Assembly (NCBI GenBank): GCA_022827195.1
Contig: JAJDTL010000039.1
Span: 112,398 to 176,397 of the forward strand
Direction of reading: 5' to 3'
Length of the DNA: 64,000 bases
From: Caldilineaceae bacterium
Lineage (GTDB): Bacteria; Chloroflexota; Anaerolineae; Caldilineales; Caldilineaceae
Shown: one piece after another, positions 40,731-50,830 of the stretch
Layout: every line of letters begins with the position of its first letter
Position numbering within the stretch: position 1 is the stretch's first letter
Notes under the pieces: model-generated
What the model saw: the letters and a program-made list of their open reading frames with translations, nothing else
Database searches by the model: none
What the model was told of the DNA's origin: nothing
Position numbers and translations under genes: made by a program

Positions 40731-41255
40731 ATGGCAGAACTAACCCGCAAAGAGTTCTATGACCTGGCCGACCAATGCCGTGAACGGGCGCTGGAGCTGG
40801 CCCGCTTTGACCAGAACAGGGTCAATCGGCAGCAGTGCCGCCAGTTCAACTCATGGTTGGCCAAGCTGAAGACCTATGACCAGCTGGCGCCCGAACTGCA
40901 GGACGTCAGCGCAGCTCGCCCCGTTACCCGCTACGACCTGATGATTGTCGCCTTCATACTCTGGCTCATGTCGCTTCTGTTTCTGAGGGAGCAACTGGGG
41001 ATCGCAGGGACGCGGATTCTCGCCTTCAGTATGTGGGGGCTGGTCATTCTCCTCTACTTTCTGCCTGAATCCCTGTACGCCACGACAGTTGAACTGCTGG
41101 AAGCGAAAGTCCTGCGCGTAGTCGAGACCCTGGAAGCACTCCTGGTCTCGCAGGAAATGGACGTCACCGAGGCCGTATTCTTCAAAATCAAGGAAAACCT
41201 GAACACCGCCCGCCGCGAGCTTCGCCAGCAGATTCATCTCGCCCACAGCCGCTGA
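40731..41255 (+). CDS. Unrecognised membrane protein with helical ends
   Basis: The protein has 174 residues. An amphipathic N-terminal part (about 1-65, rich in Arg, Gln, Glu) is followed by two adjacent hydrophobic segments (about 68-88 and 95-113) and a C-terminal helix with heptad-like spacing (about 115-170). It could form a coiled coil near the membrane. No known domain is recognised. It is convergent with trmB, leaving only 5 bp between the stops. Confidence 0.7.
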   Translation: MAELTRKEFYDLADQCRERALELARFDQNRVNRQQCRQFNSWLAKLKTYDQLAPELQDVSAARPVTRYDLMIVAFILWLMSLLFLREQLGIAGTRILAFSMWGLVILLYFLPESLYATTVELLEAKVLRVVETLEALLVSQEMDVTEAVFFKIKENLNTARRELRQQIHLAHSR

Positions 41256-41260
41256 ATACG

Positions 41261-42085
41261 TTACTTCTCTGAATTCGTCTTTTCCAGCTTCGGAAAGAAG
41301 TACACCCAAACCGGCATGCCGTTCTCGCGGCACCAATGTTCTCGATGCGTCGGGACAGACGGGCCGACCCGTTCAGAAAGTCCGGGACGGTGGCCACCAA
41401 ATGCCGGATGGCTGCTGACAAGATGGCGCACCAGCGCTCCGTACTGCTCTACGTCGCTCTTGAAGTGCAGGTAGCCGCCGGGACGAATTTTGGCCGCAAG
41501 AAGGTCCACGAACGGTGGCGAAAACAGACGCTTTGTCTTGTGCTGCGCCTTCCACCACGGGTCTGGAAAGAGCACATGCATCGCATCCACCCGACCATCA
41601 GGAATCGCCAGCGGCAGGCCTATCCGTACATCGTCATCGCTGAGCCACAGGTTTGCCAACCCTGTCTTCTCCACACGTCGCAGCGCCAGACGCACGGCCT
41701 TGGTCCTCACTTCAAAGCCGACGAACATACTGTCGGGCCGGCGGGCGGCGCGCTCCAGGAGAAAGTCGCCGCGGCCGAAGCCGATCTCGATCTCCAGAGG
41801 CGGTAGGCTGTCAATCTCCCGGCGGAATCGCTCACCGTTCGCGGCCCGATCGTCGTTGAGTGCCAGAGCACGCAAAAACGGCCGGTCCAATCCCCATGCG
41901 GGCAGCAGGTCGTAGTGCGGGCGCTTGCGGGGGTCGCCTCCAATCAGGCCTTTGCCTGCCTGCCAGTCGGCGTAGTGCCGCGCTCGCTCCGCGTCGTCCA
42001 ACGTCTCCCACGCAAAGTCCATCCGCCCCTGGGAAAAGGATGTGGCGTGGTAGTCGAGCCTCTGCCGGGTACTCTCTTCGTTCAC
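41261..42085 (-). CDS. trmB: tRNA (guanine-N7-)-methyltransferase
   Basis: The enzyme has 274 residues and makes m7G46 in tRNA. The SAM motif is [15 protein letters not shown] (about 96-110); [11 protein letters not shown] follows, then [21 protein letters not shown] (shown by FPDPWWK, about 180) which is the diagnostic TrmB motif, and [13 protein letters not shown] near 215. About 50 extra N-terminal residues precede the usual start of the fold. Its C-terminus TNSEK is as expected. Confidence 0.92.
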   Translation of the reverse strand: MNEESTRQRLDYHATSFSQGRMDFAWETLDDAERARHYADWQAGKGLIGGDPRKRPHYDLLPAWGLDRPFLRALALNDDRAANGERFRREIDSLPPLEIEIGFGRGDFLLERAARRPDSMFVGFEVRTKAVRLALRRVEKTGLANLWLSDDDVRIGLPLAIPDGRVDAMHVLFPDPWWKAQHKTKRLFSPPFVDLLAAKIRPGGYLHFKSDVEQYGALVRHLVSSHPAFGGHRPGLSERVGPSVPTHREHWCRENGMPVWVYFFPKLEKTNSEK

Positions 42086-42197
42086 TTAGTTCCAGTATCC
42101 GTTCGCATGGCGGCTGCCTTCATCATCCCATCGTCACTGCAGGCAGGAAGTTTTCCTTCCGCTGCGAGGCGGCGGGCGTGGTCGCGTGTCGGCATGG

Positions 42198-43541
42198 TCA
42201 TGTGAGCCTGCGCTGGATCGTTTCCCTTACAATCTCCGCATCCGCAGGCAGATAGACCGGCGGATTGGCAAAGTCGCTCTCCACTTCGTCCAGTGTGCCC
42301 TCGTGGTAGCCGACCTTAAACGGCGTGAACTTCAATCCGTGCGCCGTACTTATGACAACAACCCGATCGCTGCTTTTTACGACCTTCCGCTTGAGCAGCT
42401 TGAATAGCGCCGCTAGCGCCGCTCCGGTATGTGGACACGTGTACATCCCCGTGGCGTCGGCCATCGCCGCGGCCGCGGCCAATTCATGCTCACTGACTTG
42501 CTCGACGATGCCGTCGGTCTCCCGAATCGCCTGCACCGCCTTTTCATAGCTGACAGGATCGCCGATCTGGATTGCGGAGGCCAGTGTCGTCTCGGCCTCA
42601 ACGTTGACTTTTTCGCGAAAATCGTTCATGTAACTGAGATAGAACGGGTTGGCCTTGCTGGCCTGGGCCGCGACCAGACGCGGCAAGCGGCTGATAATGC
42701 CCACTTCCTGCATCATTTTCAGCCCCTTGTACAGCGCGCTGATGTTACCCAAATTTCCCACCGGGATTATGATCCAATCGGGAATCTCCCAATCGAACTG
42801 CTGCACGATTTCGACGCCAACCGTTTTCTGCCCTTCTATCCGCAGCGAATTCATCGAGTTGGCGAGGTATATCGAAGAGTCGGGGCTCTCCCCGTCATGG
42901 GTGATCTCGCGAATGACTCGCATGCAGCCGTCAAAATCGGTATCCAGTGCGAGCACGTATGCGCCGTTGGCGATCGGCTGTATCAGCTGCGCGGGGCTGA
43001 CCTTGCCTTCGGGCAGAAAGATAACCGCCGGAATGCCCGCTGCCGCCGCATACGCGGCGAGCGCGGCGCTGGTATCGCCGGTGCTCGCGCACGCGACCGC
43101 CCTAACCGGTACTCCCTCCGACCGCATCTGTTTGACGACACTGATCAGCACCGTCATGCCCAAGTCCTTGAAGCTGCCGGTGTGGCTGTTGCCGCATAGC
43201 TTCACCCACAGTTCTGACACGCCGACCTGACTGCCGAGCCGCTCAGCCCAGAACAGGTTGGAGTTGCCCTCGTACATGCTCACGACGTTGTCATCAGCGA
43301 TCGTGGGCAAGATCCACTCCTTCTTACCCCATACGCCGCTGCCGTAGGGCCACTCGGTCGTACCGACCCTCTCGTCGAAAACACGCTTCCATTCTTCCGC
43401 GGAACGAGCCCGCAGCGCGTCAAGATCGTGCTGCACCTCGAGCAAACCGCCGCAGTTCGGGCAGGTGTAGATTACTTCAAAGACCGAGTATGTCCCTGCG
43501 CAGCCCCGGAAGCAGCGGAAGTGGGATTTGAGTTCGGACAT
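42198..43541 (-). CDS. thrC: Threonine synthase
   Basis: This fold-type II PLP enzyme of 447 residues converts phosphohomoserine to threonine. The N-terminal rubredoxin-like region has CFRGC and CPNCGG (four Cys, residues 9-32). The PLP lysine is in [12 protein letters not shown] (about 119-130), the Gly-rich phosphate loop in [10 protein letters not shown], and the C-terminal [15 protein letters not shown] (about 365) is typical of the long archaeal/actinobacterial-like form. It has its own promoter upstream. Confidence 0.94.
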   Translation of the reverse strand: MSELKSHFRCFRGCAGTYSVFEVIYTCPNCGGLLEVQHDLDALRARSAEEWKRVFDERVGTTEWPYGSGVWGKKEWILPTIADDNVVSMYEGNSNLFWAERLGSQVGVSELWVKLCGNSHTGSFKDLGMTVLISVVKQMRSEGVPVRAVACASTGDTSAALAAYAAAAGIPAVIFLPEGKVSPAQLIQPIANGAYVLALDTDFDGCMRVIREITHDGESPDSSIYLANSMNSLRIEGQKTVGVEIVQQFDWEIPDWIIIPVGNLGNISALYKGLKMMQEVGIISRLPRLVAAQASKANPFYLSYMNDFREKVNVEAETTLASAIQIGDPVSYEKAVQAIRETDGIVEQVSEHELAAAAAMADATGMYTCPHTGAALAALFKLLKRKVVKSSDRVVVISTAHGLKFTPFKVGYHEGTLDEVESDFANPPVYLPADAEIVRETIQRRLT

Positions 43542-43648
43542 GGGAGTTCACCACGAAAGCGGGCGCCGGATCACGCCCGGCAGCGCCGACATCTCGAGCC
43601 CGGCATGCGCCTGAAAGGCGAAACCGAAGAATCACAGGAAGCGCGCGT

Positions 43649-43676
43649 ATTGTATCATAGCGAAACCGGGCCAAAG
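43649..43676 (-). promoter_or_regulatory. Candidate promoter of thrC
   Basis: Minus strand: CTTTGG (43671-43676), 16-bp spacer, TACAAT (43649-43654) with TGA in front, i.e. an extended -10. It lies about 110 bp before the thrC start. Confidence 0.55.
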
Positions 43677-43699
43677 AAGGCTATCTATCGCGCCGCGAG

Positions 43700-43719
43700 G
43701 GCGGAGACGCATTCTCCTT
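43700..43719. repeat. Partial copy of the GGCGGAGACGC repeat
   Basis: GGCGGAGACGC-ATT-CTCC here resembles the left part of the hairpin repeat at 46927-46950; the shorter stem GGAG/CTCC is kept. It lies between thrC and the end of etfA. Confidence 0.5.
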
Positions 43720-43730
43720 TGGCCGGGCGG

Positions 43731-44711
43731 TCAGGCAAGACGCTTTCGAAACTCGGCGGTCAGCGCGGGGACGGCCTCAAACAGGTCATGGACGATGCCG
43801 TACTTCGCGCGCTCAAAGATCGGTGCACCGCTGTCTTTATTGACGGCGACAATGATCTTGCTGTTGCCCATGCCGGCGAGATGCTGGATTGCGCCGGATA
43901 TCCCGCAGGCGATATACAGGTCGGGCCTGACCGTCTTGCCTGTCTGTCCCACCTGGTGTTTGTAGGGAATGTACCCGGCGTCAACCGCGGCCCGGCTGGC
44001 CCCGAGCGCCGCGCCAAGGGTCTCGGCCAGCTCGCCGACCAGTTTGAAACCCTTCGCAGGGTCGTCGGCCACGCCGCGCCCGCCCGAAACGATGATATGA
44101 GCATCGGTCAATCCAATCTCGCCCGAATCCGCAGCGCGAAAATCGGTGACTTTTTCACGGATTTGAGCTTCATCCAATGCTACATCCAGCGTCACCATCA
44201 CGCCGGGACCACCCACCGGTTCCGGCATCGGAAATGAACGCGGCCGAATGCTGGCAACCACCAACCGGTTCTCAAAGCGAAGCTCCGCTCGAATGTTGCC
44301 CGAGTAGATCGTGCGCGCCGCCACAAGCTCTCCTGCCTCGACCCACAGATCGGAGGCGTTGGCGGCGATGCCCGCCTGTTGGCGGCAGGCGACGGTCGCT
44401 GCCAGGGTCCCGCCGCGAATCGACGCGTTGGTCAGAAATGCCCTCGCCGCGGCGCGTTCGACCGCCTGTTCGGCGAGCGCGGCATACGGTTGCAAACGAA
44501 AGCGGGACAAGGTGGCATCAGCCGCTGCGTAGACGGTGTCGGCTCCGTAGGTGAATGCCTGGCGAGCCGCCTCGTCCACTTCATCTCCGATCACGAGGGC
44601 TGCAGCCGTAGTCTCCAGCTCCACGGCGAGTTCCTTCGCTTTGGCCAGGAGTTCCCAACAGTTGGATATGACCAGACCATCACTTTGCTCAATCCAGACG
44701 AGAATCGACAT
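43731..44711 (-). CDS. etfA: Electron transfer flavoprotein alpha subunit
   Basis: The protein has 326 residues from ATG 44711 with GAGGATGG upstream. The C-terminal FAD domain is clear: [14 protein letters not shown] (about 203), [31 protein letters not shown] (cited by its key parts [15 protein letters not shown]) and [26 protein letters not shown] with conserved S/G-I-Q-H. It forms a heterodimer with EtfB (60-bp gap) and takes electrons from the acyl-CoA dehydrogenase encoded just upstream, passing them to the quinone pool. Confidence 0.95.
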   Translation of the reverse strand: MSILVWIEQSDGLVISNCWELLAKAKELAVELETTAAALVIGDEVDEAARQAFTYGADTVYAAADATLSRFRLQPYAALAEQAVERAAARAFLTNASIRGGTLAATVACRQQAGIAANASDLWVEAGELVAARTIYSGNIRAELRFENRLVVASIRPRSFPMPEPVGGPGVMVTLDVALDEAQIREKVTDFRAADSGEIGLTDAHIIVSGGRGVADDPAKGFKLVGELAETLGAALGASRAAVDAGYIPYKHQVGQTGKTVRPDLYIACGISGAIQHLAGMGNSKIIVAVNKDSGAPIFERAKYGIVHDLFEAVPALTAEFRKRLA

Positions 44712-44771
44712 TATCCATCCTCTTGTCAGGGCAAGAATGACAGAGGCCACCCTTCCCTGGACTTCACATCG

Positions 44772-45557
44772 CTAAATGACCTTTTCCGCCATCAGAGCAT
44801 CGGCCAGTTGCGCGGCCTTCTTTTCGACCGTACTTCCCTCGAAAATGCGGACCTCAACGCGTTCCGGCTCCGGCTTGCTCATCCCTTCCCAGCGCACTGT
44901 GTGCGATGGGCCGACCTGCAACTCGTCTCTGCCCAAAACCGGAATCTGGGCCCGGCTGGCCTTGCGGATACCCATGAAGCTGGGGTAGCGAGGTTCGTTG
45001 ATCTCCTTGGCCACGCTCACCACCACCGGCAACGGAATCTCAACGGTCTCCTGCCCGCCTTCAAAGACCTGTTCGGCGATCAGCTTGCCATCGACGATGT
45101 CTACGATGCGGGTGACATTGACCAGCAGGTCCCACCCCAACTTGCAGGCGACGCCGGCATAGATTACGCCGCTGTTTCCGTCTACACTCATCTTTCCTGC
45201 CAGCACAAGCGAAATGCCTTCCTCTCCTCCTGCGACTTTTGTCGCCTCGGCGAGGGCCTCGGCCGTTGCCCATTCGTCGCCATCGCCGATCACCCGCTCG
45301 TCCACGAGCAACCCGCTGTCCACGCCCATGGCAAGCGCGTGTTTCAGCGTCTCAGTCTCTCCCTCCCGCCCAAGCGAGATGGCGGTCGATTCGCAATTGA
45401 ACCGGTCGGCGAGATCGATCGCCTCCTCAACTGCGAACTCGTCCCAGGGATTAAGTACCATGGTTGCGCTGACCTCCCCGGACCGCGCCTCATCGACGGT
45501 TACCTTGGGCAGCTCAGCCGTGTCAGGCGTCTGTTTGATAAGCACGGCTATCTTCAC
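44772..45557 (-). CDS. etfB: Electron transfer flavoprotein beta subunit
   Basis: The protein has 261 residues, full length. It has the AMP-binding motif region and the recognition-loop pattern: IKQTPDTAE at the N-terminus, NPWDEFAVEEAI (about 37-48), LAGKMSVDGNSGVIYAGVA (about 120-138) and PRYPSFMGIRKASR near 205-218, the family signature. It lies between the acyl-CoA dehydrogenase and etfA on the minus strand. Confidence 0.95.
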   Translation of the reverse strand: MKIAVLIKQTPDTAELPKVTVDEARSGEVSATMVLNPWDEFAVEEAIDLADRFNCESTAISLGREGETETLKHALAMGVDSGLLVDERVIGDGDEWATAEALAEATKVAGGEEGISLVLAGKMSVDGNSGVIYAGVACKLGWDLLVNVTRIVDIVDGKLIAEQVFEGGQETVEIPLPVVVSVAKEINEPRYPSFMGIRKASRAQIPVLGRDELQVGPSHTVRWEGMSKPEPERVEVRIFEGSTVEKKAAQLADALMAEKVI

Positions 45558-45625
45558 TCAGCGCTCCTTTCGTTGCTCGATTTGACTCGCAATTGCAGTT
45601 CCGCAGCCGCCGCGGCGCCTCGACC

Positions 45626-46846
45626 CTACTCATCCTCCTGCCAGGCTGCTTCATCGTAGGCCGGCATCGGGCAGCGCAGAGGCCGGTCCTGCCGCAAGCC
45701 CAACGTGTAGGCAGCCTGCATCAGCGTGTGGATCTGACTCGTACCCTCATAGATCACTGCGCTCTTCGTGTTGCGCAAATGGCGTTCCACATTGAACTCA
45801 TCCGAGTAGCCGTAGGCCCCGTGAATCTGCACGGCATTGTCAGCGGCGCGGCGGGCCGCCTCCGTGCAAACCCATTTGGCCATACTGGTCTCCCGCGTGT
45901 TGCGTTCGCCCCGGTTCTTGAGAGCACCGACTTTCCAGACCAGCAGTTCGCCAATATCGAGGTCCTGCTGCATCTGGGCGATCATCTGCTGGATCAACTG
46001 GTGTTCGGCGATCGGCTTGCCGAAGGTCTTGCGATGCAGAGCATATTGGACCGACTGGTCGATGCAGGCGCGAATGATCCCGACCGCGCCGGCGGCAACG
46101 CCGAAACGGGCGTTGTCCAGGCAGCTCATTGCGATCTTGAATCCCTCGCCCTCTTCGCCCAGGCGGTGAGTCGCGGGAACTCGCACATTCTGCATATTGA
46201 TCCAGCCGGTATTGCTGGCGCGGACCCCCATTTTGCCTTCAAGCGTGCCGGTCGTCAGCCCCTCCCAGCCGCGCTCCACAATGAAGGCCGAGATGCCGCG
46301 GGCGCCGTCCACAGGCTGTGTCTTGGCAAAGACCAGGAACCGGTCGGCTACGTCCGCAAGCGTGATCCACATCTTCTCGCCTGTGAGAATGTAGCTGTCG
46401 CCGTCGCGACGGGCGCGGCTCTGGATCGCCGATACGTCCGAACCGGCGCCGGGCTCGGTCAAACCAAAGCAGGCAATATGCGCGCCCGCGGCAAGGTCGG
46501 GCAGGAATGCATCTTTCTGCTCCTCCGTGCCCCACTGAAAGATCGGCAATGCATGCAGTGCCAGGTGGACCGCAATCGTCTCGCGCACCGATGAGTCGCC
46601 GTACTCCAACGCCTCCGACACGATACCCAACGAGTGAAAGTCCATCCCCGCGCCGCCGTAGCGCGCCGGCAGGCAGATGCCGAGAAAGCCGAGTTGCGCC
46701 ATCTTGGGCAGCAGCCCGTAGGGAAAGGTGTGGTTGCGGTCGTGTTCGGCGATGATCGGCATGACCTCGTTGCGAGTGAAGTCATAGGCCATCTTGCGGA
46801 CCAGTTCGTGCTCTTCCGTGTAGAGCAACTCCTGCGTTGAAGCCAT
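45626..46846 (-). CDS. Acyl-CoA dehydrogenase
   Basis: This FAD enzyme has 406 residues from ATG 46846 with AAGGA upstream. [20 protein letters not shown] (cited by TEPGAGSD, about 140-147) is the first family signature, [13 protein letters not shown] the second, and the C-terminal [16 protein letters not shown] (about 363-378) contains the catalytic Glu of short/medium-chain enzymes. It oxidises an acyl-CoA to the 2-enoyl-CoA and hands electrons to EtfAB encoded downstream. A TTGACA hexamer at 46899-46904 suggests a promoter, but the -10 is poor. Confidence 0.95.
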   Translation of the reverse strand: MASTQELLYTEEHELVRKMAYDFTRNEVMPIIAEHDRNHTFPYGLLPKMAQLGFLGICLPARYGGAGMDFHSLGIVSEALEYGDSSVRETIAVHLALHALPIFQWGTEEQKDAFLPDLAAGAHIACFGLTEPGAGSDVSAIQSRARRDGDSYILTGEKMWITLADVADRFLVFAKTQPVDGARGISAFIVERGWEGLTTGTLEGKMGVRASNTGWINMQNVRVPATHRLGEEGEGFKIAMSCLDNARFGVAAGAVGIIRACIDQSVQYALHRKTFGKPIAEHQLIQQMIAQMQQDLDIGELLVWKVGALKNRGERNTRETSMAKWVCTEAARRAADNAVQIHGAYGYSDEFNVERHLRNTKSAVIYEGTSQIHTLMQAAYTLGLRQDRPLRCPMPAYDEAAWQEDE

Positions 46847-46879
46847 GAATGCTATCCTTGGCGAAGGTCCCCGGCGCAA

Positions 46880-47347
46880 TGATCTGCAACACGGCGACTG
46901 TCAATGAAGAGATCCTGAAAGCAAGAGGCGGAGACGCCATTGTCTCCGCCCTAGAAGAGGTGGACGCCTCTTCGACGCGCCTTACTGCGACGCGCCAAGC
47001 TTGCAGTGTTTACTGGTTCAGTATAGCAAACCGCCGCGAACAGTTCAAAAAGTGGGATGCTCCAGGCAGCCGGCGACCGGGAAACATCGCTTGCCAGGCA
47101 GTGGATTCGATCCATTGCCAGATTCCTCAAAGGAGAGTACGGAAACCATCAAACGCGTTTCATGCTCTGTGACGACGACAGCCGTGGTCCTGCATGCCCT
47201 CTTTCAAGACCCGGTACGATCCGGCTCCGGATTCTCGACTCGCGGGGAGCCACGCCGCTGGTGCAGCCTCACCATACAGATCGCCAACCCAAAATACAGG
47301 CTGATGCCACACTTGAAGGCATCGCCCCCGTCGCCTACACTACGAGC
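46880..47347. other. Gene-free spacer between divergent units
   Basis: It contains the hairpin repeat at 46927-46950. The plus-strand open frame reaching back from the CPBP gene to 47057 has no ribosome site and no recognisable sequence. Confidence 0.6.
46927..46950. repeat. Perfect 9-bp hairpin repeat
   Basis: GGCGGAGAC, 6-nt loop GCCATT, GTCTCCGCC. There is no T-run on either strand. A degenerate copy is at 43700-43719, so this is probably a second dispersed palindrome family. Confidence 0.75.
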
Positions 47348-48037
47348 ATGACGTGGCAATACATCCTCTTTGTGACGCTAACGCTGCTCATCACCGCGTT
47401 CGTCGGCTATGGCGCGTATACAACCGCGCGCCTGTTGCGGCAGTGGCAACCCGAGGTAAACATTCTGCTGCTCCCTGCCGAGAACGCGTTGCGGGCCCTG
47501 GCTCTGGTTGTCTGCATTCTATTGGGTCGCGGCAGTGGATTGCCGGCCGAAACTCTGGGCTGGCGGTTTCACAATGCGGGTTTTCAATTGCTGATCGGCC
47601 TCCTTGCCGGCCTCGGTCTGGCTCTCCTCTTTTTCACATTGGGCCAGCTGGTAACGCGCATCGCGCCCACTTCCTTCTACCGCCCGATACTGGCCCTGGT
47701 TCTTCCCCGCAGCCGCAAAGAGGCCTTCGTTCTGCCCTTTGCTCTCATTTTGAGCGTACTCTTCGAGGAAGTCCTGTTTCGGAGTCTGCTCGTTGGCGGT
47801 CTCTCGCCTCTGCTGCCGACCGGCTGGCTGATCGTCGGCTTCAGTCTCGTCTTCGGACTGCTGCACAGTCCGCAGGGATTGTGGGGCATTCTCGGCGCCG
47901 GCGCGGCGGGGGCCGTTTTCGGGCTACTATTCATATGGCAGCAGAGCCTGCTGGCGCCGCTTGTGGCCCATTTCGTCGCGAATGCCGTTCAGATCTGGCT
48001 GGGCGGCAGGGAGGTCATGCGCGTTCCACCGACGTGA
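47348..48037 (+). CDS. CPBP-family intramembrane protease (Rce1/CaaX-like)
   Basis: The protein has 229 residues from ATG 47348, with about six or seven membrane segments. The glutamate motif FEEVLFRSLL (about 139-148), the F-x-x-x-H motif FSLVFGLLHSPQG (about 167-179) and a third His in LAPLVAHFVANAVQ (about 205-218) are all present, so it should be active. CPBP proteases process prenylated or peptide substrates in the membrane; here the substrate is unknown. ATG 47348 starts just before the first membrane helix. Confidence 0.88.
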   Translation: MTWQYILFVTLTLLITAFVGYGAYTTARLLRQWQPEVNILLLPAENALRALALVVCILLGRGSGLPAETLGWRFHNAGFQLLIGLLAGLGLALLFFTLGQLVTRIAPTSFYRPILALVLPRSRKEAFVLPFALILSVLFEEVLFRSLLVGGLSPLLPTGWLIVGFSLVFGLLHSPQGLWGILGAGAAGAVFGLLFIWQQSLLAPLVAHFVANAVQIWLGGREVMRVPPT

Positions 48038-48106
48038 ACGACCATGCGAAAGCTCCGAATGCCTTACCAGAGAAGGGAACCGCAGCTGCCGGCAGGAACA
48101 GTGGGC

Positions 48107-48868
48107 TCACTCCACCGAACGCGAAGTCTCCTGGTAAATGCCCCGCAGCCCGTTGCGCCGGATGCGCAGGACGTCGCGCACCATTTTGAAGGTGTCGACC
48201 ACAGGGTTGATGCGGCTCTCTGCCATGTAATACCAGTTGATCGGAACTTCGATCACGCGCAGGCGGCGGCAGCGGCTGATGTATAGAACCTCGGGATCGA
48301 AGCCCCAGCCGTCGATGGTCTGGTGGGGAAAGACCTGCGCCGCCGCCTCCCGCGTGAACATCTTGAAGCCGCACTGCGTATCTTCTATCCCTGGTATGAT
48401 CAGTTTGCGCACAACGTAGTTGAATACGCGACCCATGACGTGACGGTAGGACGGCTCGTTGTAGCGCACTGCGCCCTCTATCTCGCGACTGGCGATGGCA
48501 ACATCGTACCCGCCGGGCTCCTGCCGGGGCGGCAAGAATTTGGCAATCTCCTCAATCGGCATCGACAGATCGGCATCGCAGATGAAAAGGAAATCGCCTT
48601 CGCCGACCAGCATCCCCGTCTTCACCGCCGCCCCTTTGCCGCGTGCGCTGTGCAGCAGCTCAAGCGTGAAAGGGTCGGCCGGCCCGAGTGTACGTGCGAA
48701 TTCCCTCACCACTTCGCTGGTCTCGTCAGACGAACCGTTTTCCACAACAAGAATCTCGGTCGAGTAGGATTGGGCACGCAAAAAATTAGAGATTTTCGAC
48801 AGCGAGTCGGGCAATCGCCGCGCCTCGTTGTAAGCGGGAACGATAATCGTCAAGTAGGGGCGCGACAC
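48107..48868 (-). CDS. Dolichyl-phosphate glucosyltransferase-like GT2 enzyme
   Basis: The protein has 253 residues with a GT-A fold: TIIVPAYNEARRLP (residues 8-21), LVVENGSSDET (about 40-50), FICDADLSMPIEEI with the DAD metal motif (about 95-97), and GFKMFTREAAAQVFPHQTIDGWGFDPEVL (cited by GFKMFTR and DGWGFDPEVL). The ending resembles ALG5/DPM1-like enzymes that put glucose or mannose on a polyprenyl phosphate. No C-terminal membrane domain is present. It could supply the donor for the GT39-like enzyme at 37655-39427. Confidence 0.88.
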   Translation of the reverse strand: MSRPYLTIIVPAYNEARRLPDSLSKISNFLRAQSYSTEILVVENGSSDETSEVVREFARTLGPADPFTLELLHSARGKGAAVKTGMLVGEGDFLFICDADLSMPIEEIAKFLPPRQEPGGYDVAIASREIEGAVRYNEPSYRHVMGRVFNYVVRKLIIPGIEDTQCGFKMFTREAAAQVFPHQTIDGWGFDPEVLYISRCRRLRVIEVPINWYYMAESRINPVVDTFKMVRDVLRIRRNGLRGIYQETSRSVE

Positions 48869-48929
48869 GGATCTCTCCTCGCCCAGCGGCGATTGGACGG
48901 CGTCCCCGCAAAGTGCCGGCTGCTTGCCA

Positions 48930-49838
48930 TCATGCGTTCCAGCTTGTCAGGCTGAACAGCGCCAGAAACGAGAGCGCCTGCACCAGCAACGTTCCCGCCC
49001 AGAAAAGGTGCGCTCCCGAAGGCTGGCGGCGCAGCTTCATCCAGACGCCGGCCACACTGTTAAACAGGTAGGTGAGGAGACCGATCGATGGAAGCAAAAA
49101 GAGGGCGCTCTTGGGACGAATGCTATCGGGCACGCCCTGCCGATTGTAGTGAAACACCAGCGTTTCCGGCAACTGTGGAAAGCGGAACATCAGATAGCCG
49201 AAGAGAACAAGGCAGCCAACCAGGCCGGCTGTCAACAACCAGCGCCCAACTGTCGATTCGGTAGCGACCGCATAGTAGTTGGTCCGCTCGTCGCGCTGAA
49301 ACTGCAGCCTGCGAGAAAGCCCCAACCGATTCAGCGCCTGAAGCTCCCCGAGGAATTCATCCGGGTCGGCGGGAGATATGGCAAAAATCCCGCCGTCGGT
49401 TTCGACCAAGAGGCACTGGTCCAGCGGAACGGTCGCCAAGCGAACAAGCCTTTGACCTTGCTCCCCTTCGACCGTCCGCACGAATGGGGAGGGCCAGGCC
49501 AGAAGTGAGGGCCGCAACGAGAACTCATCAACTCCTTCGATTATGCGGCGAATGCTGTGCATTGGAATGACCTGGCAGTTGCCGGCCCAGCGGACGCGCA
49601 GCGCATTTCTGTCCAGCCAGTATTCCAGATTGAAGGCGCCCCAAGTCCGCATAGACAGGTGAAACAGGACCGGCAGGGTGACGAGAATCGCCACGAGCAG
49701 CAGAAAACTGCTCCAAGTGACAGGCTTCAGCGTCAGCCACAAGAGCAGAGTTGCATCGGTCACCAGCAGCCAGCAGAGCGCGGCCAGTCCCTGCCACCGG
49801 GTGCGGTCTGAAGGGGCTGGATATACCATGCGTGCCAA
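48930..49838 (-). CDS. Membrane protein with PH-like domain and DUF1648-like C-terminus
   Basis: The protein has 302 residues; ATG 49829 is an alternative start. Two membrane helices (about 17-60), then a soluble part (about 68-180) with LEYWLDRNALRVRWAGNCQVIPMHSIRRI, which resembles bacterial PH domains (cited by its start LEYWLDRNALRV), then two or three more membrane helices. Between them is FHYNRQGVPDSIRPKSALF, the motif of DUF1648-type proteins. Function unknown. Confidence 0.72.
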   Translation of the reverse strand: MARMVYPAPSDRTRWQGLAALCWLLVTDATLLLWLTLKPVTWSSFLLLVAILVTLPVLFHLSMRTWGAFNLEYWLDRNALRVRWAGNCQVIPMHSIRRIIEGVDEFSLRPSLLAWPSPFVRTVEGEQGQRLVRLATVPLDQCLLVETDGGIFAISPADPDEFLGELQALNRLGLSRRLQFQRDERTNYYAVATESTVGRWLLTAGLVGCLVLFGYLMFRFPQLPETLVFHYNRQGVPDSIRPKSALFLLPSIGLLTYLFNSVAGVWMKLRRQPSGAHLFWAGTLLVQALSFLALFSLTSWNA

Positions 49839-49983
49839 TTCGGAAATGCCTACCTTGCGCCAGATTTCGGCGCCTAAAGGGGGATCACCGTGTTTGCATC
49901 AGAGCCGATAAGGAAGGCGATGCAGAGCGCCGCGATGCGCCCACGTCGATCGAGTTTTCCCCGGTCGGGCCCCAACCGACTCG

Positions 49984-50772
49984 CTATCCTAGAGGCGCCG
50001 ACCATCCGCCCAACGCCAGATCTGCCAGAAGCTCATGCCGCGTCAGGTCGATGCCGAGGGGAGAAATACTTACGTACCCGCATTCGATCGCGCCAAAATC
50101 GCTGCCCTCCTCGGCGATGCCGGTCGGGACCTCCCCGCCGAACCAGTAGTAGGGCTTGCCCCAGGGGTCGTCGCGAGTGACCAGCACGTCTCCGTAGATG
50201 CGCCGGCCCAGGCAGGTGAAACGCGGGCCCAGTATCTGCCCGGCGGGCCGCCGGGGAATATTCACGTTGAAGAGCGTTTGCGCCGGCAAAGGGCGTTCGA
50301 ATAAGACCGCGGCAAGTGTGCGGGCGTAGGCCGCAGCGTTGTGCCAGGCTTCGGCATCCCCTATCTTGTGGCCCTCCACCTCTCCGGTGCTGATAGCCAT
50401 CGATGGTACGCCCATCACCAGGGACTCCATCGCCGCCGCGACCGTCCCGCTGTATAGAACGTCGCAGCCGAGATTGAAGCCGTCATTGATCCCACTGACG
50501 ACAAGGTCGAATGTACCGCCAAGGGCACCGAGAATCGCCAGCGCCACGCAGTCGGAGGGCGCGCCGCTGCAGGCATGGACTCTGCGCCCATCGGACCATT
50601 CGACCTCCTTCAGACGCAGAGGTTTGTGCAGCGTCTTGGGATGCCCTGCGGCGCTCCAATTCCGTTCAGGCGCGAGAACCGTTACGTCGCCCAACTCGTC
50701 CAGCGCGGCCGCGAGCGCCCGAATGCTGTCGGCGTAAACGCCGTCGTCATTGGTTACCAGAATCTTCGGCAT
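49984..50772 (-). CDS. surE: 5'/3'-nucleotidase SurE
   Basis: The protein has 262 residues. The metal site shows LVTNDDGVYADSI (Asp8, Asp9), APERNWSAAGH (the Ser near residue 40) and VSGINDGFNLGCDVLYSGTVAAAMES (Asn near 93; cited by SGINDG and YSGTVAAAME), the SurE signature. It removes phosphate from nucleoside monophosphates and helps survival in stationary phase. It follows the penicillin-binding protein gene by about 60 bp on the same strand. Confidence 0.95.
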   Translation of the reverse strand: MPKILVTNDDGVYADSIRALAAALDELGDVTVLAPERNWSAAGHPKTLHKPLRLKEVEWSDGRRVHACSGAPSDCVALAILGALGGTFDLVVSGINDGFNLGCDVLYSGTVAAAMESLVMGVPSMAISTGEVEGHKIGDAEAWHNAAAYARTLAAVLFERPLPAQTLFNVNIPRRPAGQILGPRFTCLGRRIYGDVLVTRDDPWGKPYYWFGGEVPTGIAEEGSDFGAIECGYVSISPLGIDLTRHELLADLALGGWSAPLG

Positions 50773-50830
50773 CGACCCTACGTACTCCAGTGGCTAAGCG
50801 GGCGCGACCGAGCCTCCGGCCGCATCAAAC

